DNA from: Cyanobacteria bacterium UBA8803
GTDB lineage: Bacteria > Cyanobacteriota > Cyanobacteriia > Cyanobacteriales > Coleofasciculaceae
DNA: 10,108 nucleotides
Direction of reading: 5' to 3'
Assembly (NCBI GenBank): GCA_003505715.1
Contig: DNXU01000266.1
Span: forward strand, 30,688 to 40,795
Shown: positions 7,201 to 10,108 of the stretch, piece after piece
Layout: every line of letters begins with the position of its first letter
Position numbering within the stretch: the stretch's first letter is position 1
The notes under the pieces: generated by a model
Seen by the model: the letters and a program-made list of their open reading frames with translations, nothing else
Databases searched by the model: none
Told to the model about the DNA's origin: nothing
Made by a program: the position numbers and the translations under genes

Positions 7201-7265
7201 ATGTAGGGGCGAGTCGCTACTTCAATAGTAATGGTGCCAACGACCAAATAACTTGACTCGCCCTG
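7201..7265. repeat. Intergenic inverted-repeat (MITE-like) element, copy 2
   Basis: The left arm GTAGGGGCGAGTC (7203-7215) pairs with the right arm GACTCGCCCT (7255-7264). It shares ATGTAGGGGCG, an ACCAA(A)TAACTTG block near the right end and the final GCCCTGA with copy 1, in the same orientation. The arm centres differ from copy 1 (GAGTC/GACTC here, GGGTTT/AAACCC there), but pairing is kept. It lies between the lipoprotein stop codon and the GTPase start, so it could terminate the lipoprotein transcript. Confidence 0.65.
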
Positions 7266-7271
7266 ATTGAC

Positions 7272-8135
7272 TTACCGCCGTCTACCTCCCACTGAACGTC
7301 TGCTGCCAAAACCAGTTGAGCGCCGACTGCCACTACCAAAACCAGTTGAACGCCTCGTGCGTGTGGGACTAGATTTCCCAGATCGGCGCAGCGTGCTAGA
7401 ACCGACGCCCGATCCTGTAGAGCGATTGCTGTTGGGTGATGTTCTGCGTATAGAAGTAGAAGGATTTCTTCTAATTGTACCTGTCGTGCGGAAGGCTCGA
7501 CGATTTTGCACTACTGGCGGCGGCGCTTTGTAGCGAGTTTGGTATCGCTCTACCGCTTGGTTGTAGGTGCTACCATATCCGCCAAACCCAATCATACTCC
7601 TACCTGGTTGATAGACGGGCGGTACATAGTAAGTTGGTCTAAACAACAAACTACCCAACGCTTGACCAGCTAATGCTCCAGCAAAGGGAGTCCAGAAGTT
7701 AGATTGCTGGCGGACTATTACTGTTTCCGGTTGACCGGTTTGGGGATTAGTTTGAGTTTCGGTGACGTTGTGGACGTATTCAATCCGAAAATCCTCTGTT
7801 AGGTGCATATCGGCCTGACCGTTATTAACAGACAAATAAGTTTTTTCGCCTGCTGCTATTTCAGCATCGGTAAGACGAGCTAAGCGCAAATTTGCCGTGC
7901 TAAATACTGGTGGAGTACCGGGTGGGGTATCCAGCAACATGACTGTGTATTCCCCAGTGGCATCATCATAAGTTACCTGCTGTACGGGATATTTGCCATC
8001 GCTTAACCGGGTGGTTGCAGAGGTATTGTTATTAAAAGTCGGGTTTGCCGATTGCCTGGGTGGAGGAGAACTACAGGCTAAGGTAGTCCAACATAAGGTT
8101 AAGGACATTAAAAGGATAAGAAATTTACGTGCCAT
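7272..8135 (-). CDS. Putative lipoprotein with Arg/Ser/Gly-rich C-terminal tail
   Basis: This 287-residue protein starts with a lipoprotein signal peptide. A basic MARKF is followed by a hydrophobic core and the lipobox TLAC, with Cys21 as the likely lipidated residue. After a Pro/Asn/Ser-rich stretch, residues 45-145 form a probable small folded domain of unknown family. A Gly/Ala-rich hydrophobic segment (about 150-165, FAGALAGQALGSLLF) may insert into or associate with a membrane. From about 211 to 287 the protein is low complexity, with about 20 Arg and no Asp or Glu, and the unit RRSTGFGS occurs twice. The coding DNA there carries a 30-base tandem duplication. The mature protein should be anchored on the outer face of the inner membrane or on the outer membrane. 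The basic tail could bind anionic polymers, but that is inference. No function is recognised. It lies 130 bases downstream of the DUF1517 gene on the same strand. Confidence 0.75.
   Translation of the reverse strand: MARKFLILLMSLTLCWTTLACSSPPPRQSANPTFNNNTSATTRLSDGKYPVQQVTYDDATGEYTVMLLDTPPGTPPVFSTANLRLARLTDAEIAAGEKTYLSVNNGQADMHLTEDFRIEYVHNVTETQTNPQTGQPETVIVRQQSNFWTPFAGALAGQALGSLLFRPTYYVPPVYQPGRSMIGFGGYGSTYNQAVERYQTRYKAPPPVVQNRRAFRTTGTIRRNPSTSIRRTSPNSNRSTGSGVGSSTLRRSGKSSPTRTRRSTGFGSGSRRSTGFGSRRSVGGRRR
7304..7353. repeat. 30-base tandem duplication inside the lipoprotein gene
   Basis: CCAAAACCAGTTGA occurs at 7306-7319 and again at 7336-7349, a period of 30 bases or ten codons. It encodes the repeated Arg-Arg-Ser-Thr-Gly-Phe-Gly-Ser of the C-terminal tail. 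The copies differ at a few bases, so this is a slightly aged in-frame duplication. Confidence 0.7.
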
Positions 8136-8265
8136 AAAAGTGAATTTTTGCTATTTCTAAACAACGGTTATGTATGAGTTGAGCTATCTTATTTTTTTCA
8201 TAGTCCGAAAAAATGCTCGAAGTCCTTTCTTCCTGTTCCCTGTTAAGAGTTCCCTTTTTAGCGAT

Positions 8266-8871
8266 TTAGAGAGGAATCAGTTCAGGGAAATTGAGCAATA
8301 CTTGTTCGTTGGTTAACTCATCCCCCAACCTGGCTGGGGAAAAGTGAATTTGAATAGCTCGCAAACGTTCCTGATAGTGGAGATTAATCAGTGTTTTTAG
8401 TCCGATTGTGAGGGCATCCATACTGGCAAGGTCAGTTTCTATTTCCGGAACCTCCCCTTCAGCAGCTATTGCGAGCATTACGACTAAGTTGCGAGTAACG
8501 GGCAAGGATAAGAATTCATCTTGCTCAGATAAGGGTGCGTTCAAGTCGGGTTCGCTGAGGTAGCGTTGAGCAGAGTCAGTAAATAGTTCCGTGACGTAAT
8601 CTCCAGCTTCGCCCTCATCCCAAAAGACATCCCCTTCATTAGCCGCAGATTGCCAGTAAGTACTGTACTGTAAGAGACTCTGGCCAATGTCCACCAGTCC
8701 CTCTCCCAAAACTTGAAGGTCTCCATCGGTTTCAACTGCCTCCCGCGCTACGCGGTTGAGAACACCCAATAGCGGGGCGACTTCAGCACCTGCTAAATGG
8801 ACAAACACCCGACAGACCACAAATCTGGTTTTGCCACTTAGTTTATTGAAGCGATCGCGCAAATAACTCAT
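8266..8871 (-). CDS. Short DUF1517-family protein
   Basis: This 201-residue protein has no signal peptide or membrane helix and is acidic in its middle part (about 78-125). Its C-terminal half matches what I know of DUF1517, a family mostly of cyanobacteria and plastids. That half has a hydrophobic LVVMLAIAAEGEVPEI segment, a middle stretch of about 20 residues leading to a helix with ERLRAIQIHFSPARLGDELTNEQVLLNFPEL, close to the typical end 'LxxxEVLWTPQxxxDxLTxxELLxxYPEL'. Many family members are longer and start with a membrane segment and a Gly-rich region; this one begins close to the conserved domain. The function of the family is not established. The ATG at 8869-8871 is supported by AAGGGG a few bases upstream on the minus strand. 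The gene is divergent from the glycosylase gene and upstream of the lipoprotein gene. Confidence 0.7.
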   Translation of the reverse strand: MSYLRDRFNKLSGKTRFVVCRVFVHLAGAEVAPLLGVLNRVAREAVETDGDLQVLGEGLVDIGQSLLQYSTYWQSAANEGDVFWDEGEAGDYVTELFTDSAQRYLSEPDLNAPLSEQDEFLSLPVTRNLVVMLAIAAEGEVPEIETDLASMDALTIGLKTLINLHYQERLRAIQIHFSPARLGDELTNEQVLLNFPELIPL

Positions 8872-9063
8872 GATTGCCCCTTTTATTAGTTTCCCTAGAA
8901 ACTCTAACAGGGTCGCCTACATGTCGTACTCTTCCGTTGGGGAGAATATGGAGATAGAGTTATTGCCTATAATAGAAATGATACAACACTTTAGATAGAT
9001 TTTTAGAGATTATTAGTTACCACTAACCATCAATACAAGTTAAGCGATGCACTAGTAACAGCT
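8872..9063. promoter_or_regulatory. Divergent promoter region of DUF1517 and glycosylase genes
   Basis: This 192-base spacer separates two divergent genes. A perfect TATAAT at 8968-8973 on the plus strand is a good -10 candidate for the glycosylase gene and would give a leader of roughly 85 bases. No -35 box is evident at 16-18 bases upstream; TTGGGG at 8937-8942 is too far. I see no reading frame in this spacer. Confidence 0.45.
8888..8903. promoter_or_regulatory. Inverted repeat AGTTTC-N4-GAAACT upstream of DUF1517 gene
   Basis: AGTTTC, loop CCTA, then GAAACT form a perfect 6-bp inverted repeat 16 bases upstream of the DUF1517 start codon, next to its ribosome binding site. Its position suits a repressor operator or an mRNA hairpin controlling initiation. 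Short palindromes also arise by chance. Confidence 0.3.
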
Positions 9064-9066
9064 TTG

Positions 9067-9690
9067 ATGAATTACGCGATCGCCATTGACTATCTTAAGA
9101 ATGCCGATCCGATCCTGGGGCAACTCATGGATCGAATTGGGGCGTGTCAATTAAGTCAGCACGAGTTGGAGGGAGACTTATTCTTTTGCCTATCCCGGTC
9201 AATTCTGCACCAACAGCTTTCTACTAAAGTAGCTAATATTATCCACGCTCGGTTTCTTCAGCTTTACCCTGATACTAAATTTCCTACTGCACGGGATATT
9301 CTGAATACGCCTGATGAAGTCTTCCGTAATATAGGGATTTCGCGCCCTAAAATTTCTTATCTGAAAGACTTGGCACGTCATGCAATTGACGGATTACCTA
9401 CGCTTGAAGAGTTAGAAGTCTTGGACGATGAGGAAATTATTAAAATACTAACGCAAGTCAAAGGGATTGGACGCTGGACTGTGCAGATGTTATTGATTTT
9501 CCGTCTCCAGCGGTGGGATGTTTTGCCTGTGGATGATTTAGGTGTACGTGCAGGTATTCGGCAACTCTACAATCTTGAGGCACTTCCTGATCGCAAGACT
9601 ACAGAAGCTTTTGGAAAAAAGTGGCAGCCTTATTGTAGTATTGCTTCGTGGTATTTGTGGCGTAGTTTGGAGCTAAAGCTAGTTACTTAG
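9067..9690 (+). CDS. DNA-3-methyladenine glycosylase, AlkA/HhH-GPD type
   Basis: This 207-residue base-excision repair enzyme would remove alkylated bases such as 3-methyladenine from DNA by cutting the N-glycosidic bond. It has the helix-hairpin-helix GPD fold. The segment SRSILHQQLSTKVANIIHARF (about 43-63) is the typical first conserved helix, and the hairpin LTQVKGIGRWTVQMLLIF is at about 128-145. The motif DVLPVDDLGVRAGI supplies the catalytic Asp, probably Asp157. The C-terminal WQPYCSIASWYLWR matches the AlkA ending 'W.PWRS.A..Y.W'. It lacks the N-terminal domain of E. coli AlkA, as do many short bacterial and yeast Mag-like forms. I chose the ATG at 9067; a TTG directly before it, at 9064, would add one residue. 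No clear Shine-Dalgarno is visible. It is probably transcribed alone from the upstream TATAAT. Confidence 0.9.
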   Translation: MNYAIAIDYLKNADPILGQLMDRIGACQLSQHELEGDLFFCLSRSILHQQLSTKVANIIHARFLQLYPDTKFPTARDILNTPDEVFRNIGISRPKISYLKDLARHAIDGLPTLEELEVLDDEEIIKILTQVKGIGRWTVQMLLIFRLQRWDVLPVDDLGVRAGIRQLYNLEALPDRKTTEAFGKKWQPYCSIASWYLWRSLELKLVT

Positions 9691-9702
9691 GGCTTGCACT
9701 TT

Positions 9703-9735
9703 GAACAAAAGAGAATCTCTTCGCGAGATTTGTTC
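9703..9735 (+). terminator. Possible transcription terminator hairpin after the glycosylase gene
   Basis: AATCTC (9714-9719), loop TTCGC and GAGATT (9725-9730) form a stem. It extends outward by GAACA (9703-9707) with TGTTC (9731-9735), leaving a 6-base bulge on the left. It begins 12 bases after the stop codon. No T-run follows, so a classical intrinsic terminator is not well supported. Confidence 0.35.
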
Positions 9736-9969
9736 GGAAAAAAAACTCAAGAACTAGCCAACCTCTGGAGTTTTTTAGCTGAGCTTGGCAATTTTTTTGG
9801 CATACTAATTCATGAAGAACCTTTATTATTATTGGTTGCACAAAGCTCGAAGCAACAGAACTGTTTTCCAGCATCCGTGTAGTTGATTAGCAGGTAATTC
9901 GCGAACTCCTCCGAGGCAACCATCAGGGCAAAAAGTGCAGTAGATGGCTTTTAGAGTCATATGATGTCC

Positions 9970-10108
9970 GGTAAATCACCCATAATAAAACCTGTCGCAG
10001 GGCGGGTTTCGACTTCGCTCAACCCTCGGTTTTGACTTAAGACCTATCTGCGGAGCCTACAATATTGGTCGCTAAACCCGCCCCTACAGATATTATGGGT
10101 GTTTGACC
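9970..10108. repeat. Large inverted-repeat (MITE-like) element, copy 3, reaching the window edge
   Basis: The left arm begins GGTAAATCACCCATAAT (9970-9986) and continues to AGGGCGGGTTT (9999-10009). The right arm is AAACCCGCCCCT (10074-10085), followed by ATTATGGGTGTTTGACC (10092-10108). The arms are imperfect inverted copies over roughly 35-40 bases around about 64 bases of non-repeated sequence. The inner core TGTAGGGGCGGGTTT is the same as in copy 1. No protein is encoded. The right boundary may lie outside the window. Confidence 0.7.

Larger units (their letters stand above)
9691..10108. other. Gene-free region downstream of the glycosylase gene
   Basis: These 418 bases hold no credible gene. 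Short open frames exist but have no ribosome binding site, family signature or sensible composition. The left part contains a hairpin next to the glycosylase stop codon and several A and T runs. The right part, from about 9970, is an inverted-repeat element. No tRNA or other RNA gene was recognised. Confidence 0.6.

Noticed and set aside
7267..7533. Open frame on the plus strand with repeated Pro-Val-Glu-Arg units
   Set aside because: It is antisense to the Arg-rich tail of the lipoprotein gene; the repeats mirror the tandem duplication there and there is no ribosome binding site or known family.
8229..8256. TTCCTGTTCCCTGTT repeat-like tract, with a shorter match (TTCCTGTTCCCT) at 5816
   Set aside because: It resembles common cyanobacterial GGGAACAGG-type junk repeats, but with one short match in the window it is too little to call an element.
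9683..9882. Overlapping open frames on both strands downstream of the glycosylase gene
   Set aside because: They overlap each other, lack start signals and recognisable motifs, and are driven by A/T runs; they look like chance frames.
1..10108. CRISPR array, phage or toxin-antitoxin system
   Set aside because: No regularly spaced repeats, no Cas, integrase, phage structural or toxin-like proteins were seen in any frame.

Overview
The window is chromosome-like DNA from a cyanobacterium. The main evidence is the frequent palindrome GCGATCGC (HIP1, for example at 499, 588, 1201, 1564, 2544, 3279, 5974, 6046, 6399 and 6676), together with cyanobacterial-type families (a DUF1517 protein and a catalase-related/lipoxygenase fusion), heptamer tandem repeats, and small intergenic inverted repeats with a TGTAGGGGCGGGTTT core. 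I cannot name the genus from sequence alone.

Layout from left to right. Position 1-29 holds the end of an ACAACCA-type tandem repeat. Position 30-1958 (-) is a membrane-anchored Era/Ras-like GTPase. Position 2121-2999 (-) is an esterase-family alpha/beta hydrolase. A 239-base divergent intergenic region follows. Position 3239-5701 (+) is an 820-residue protein joining a catalase-related (coral allene-oxide-synthase-like) haem domain to a PLAT-less lipoxygenase domain. A short convergent gap carries a GC-rich inverted-repeat element. Position 5805-7142 (-) is a second GTPase with a C-terminal membrane DUF697-like domain. A second copy of the element follows. Position 7272-8135 (-) is a lipoprotein with a very basic Arg/Ser/Gly tail. 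Position 8266-8871 (-) is a short DUF1517-type protein. A divergent promoter region follows. Position 9067-9690 (+) is an AlkA-type DNA-3-methyladenine glycosylase. The last 418 bases have no gene and end in a large inverted-repeat element that reaches the window edge.

The gene of greatest interest is the fusion protein. The haem and lipoxygenase domains would normally work in series: the lipoxygenase makes a fatty acid hydroperoxide, and the haem domain rearranges it into an allene oxide, bicyclobutane/epoxide or related oxylipin. Aligned from memory to known relatives, this copy departs at one central residue in each domain. The first iron-ligand His of the lipoxygenase HxxxxH is Gln553, and the distal haem-pocket Asn is Ser130. 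The other hallmark residues are kept: T48-H49, R341/Y345, H558, H730, N734 and terminal I820. This could be an oxylipin enzyme with altered chemistry or metal binding, or a non-catalytic descendant. The divergent esterase and the two flanking membrane GTPases make a lipid or membrane-stress setting possible, but adjacency is the only support for that.
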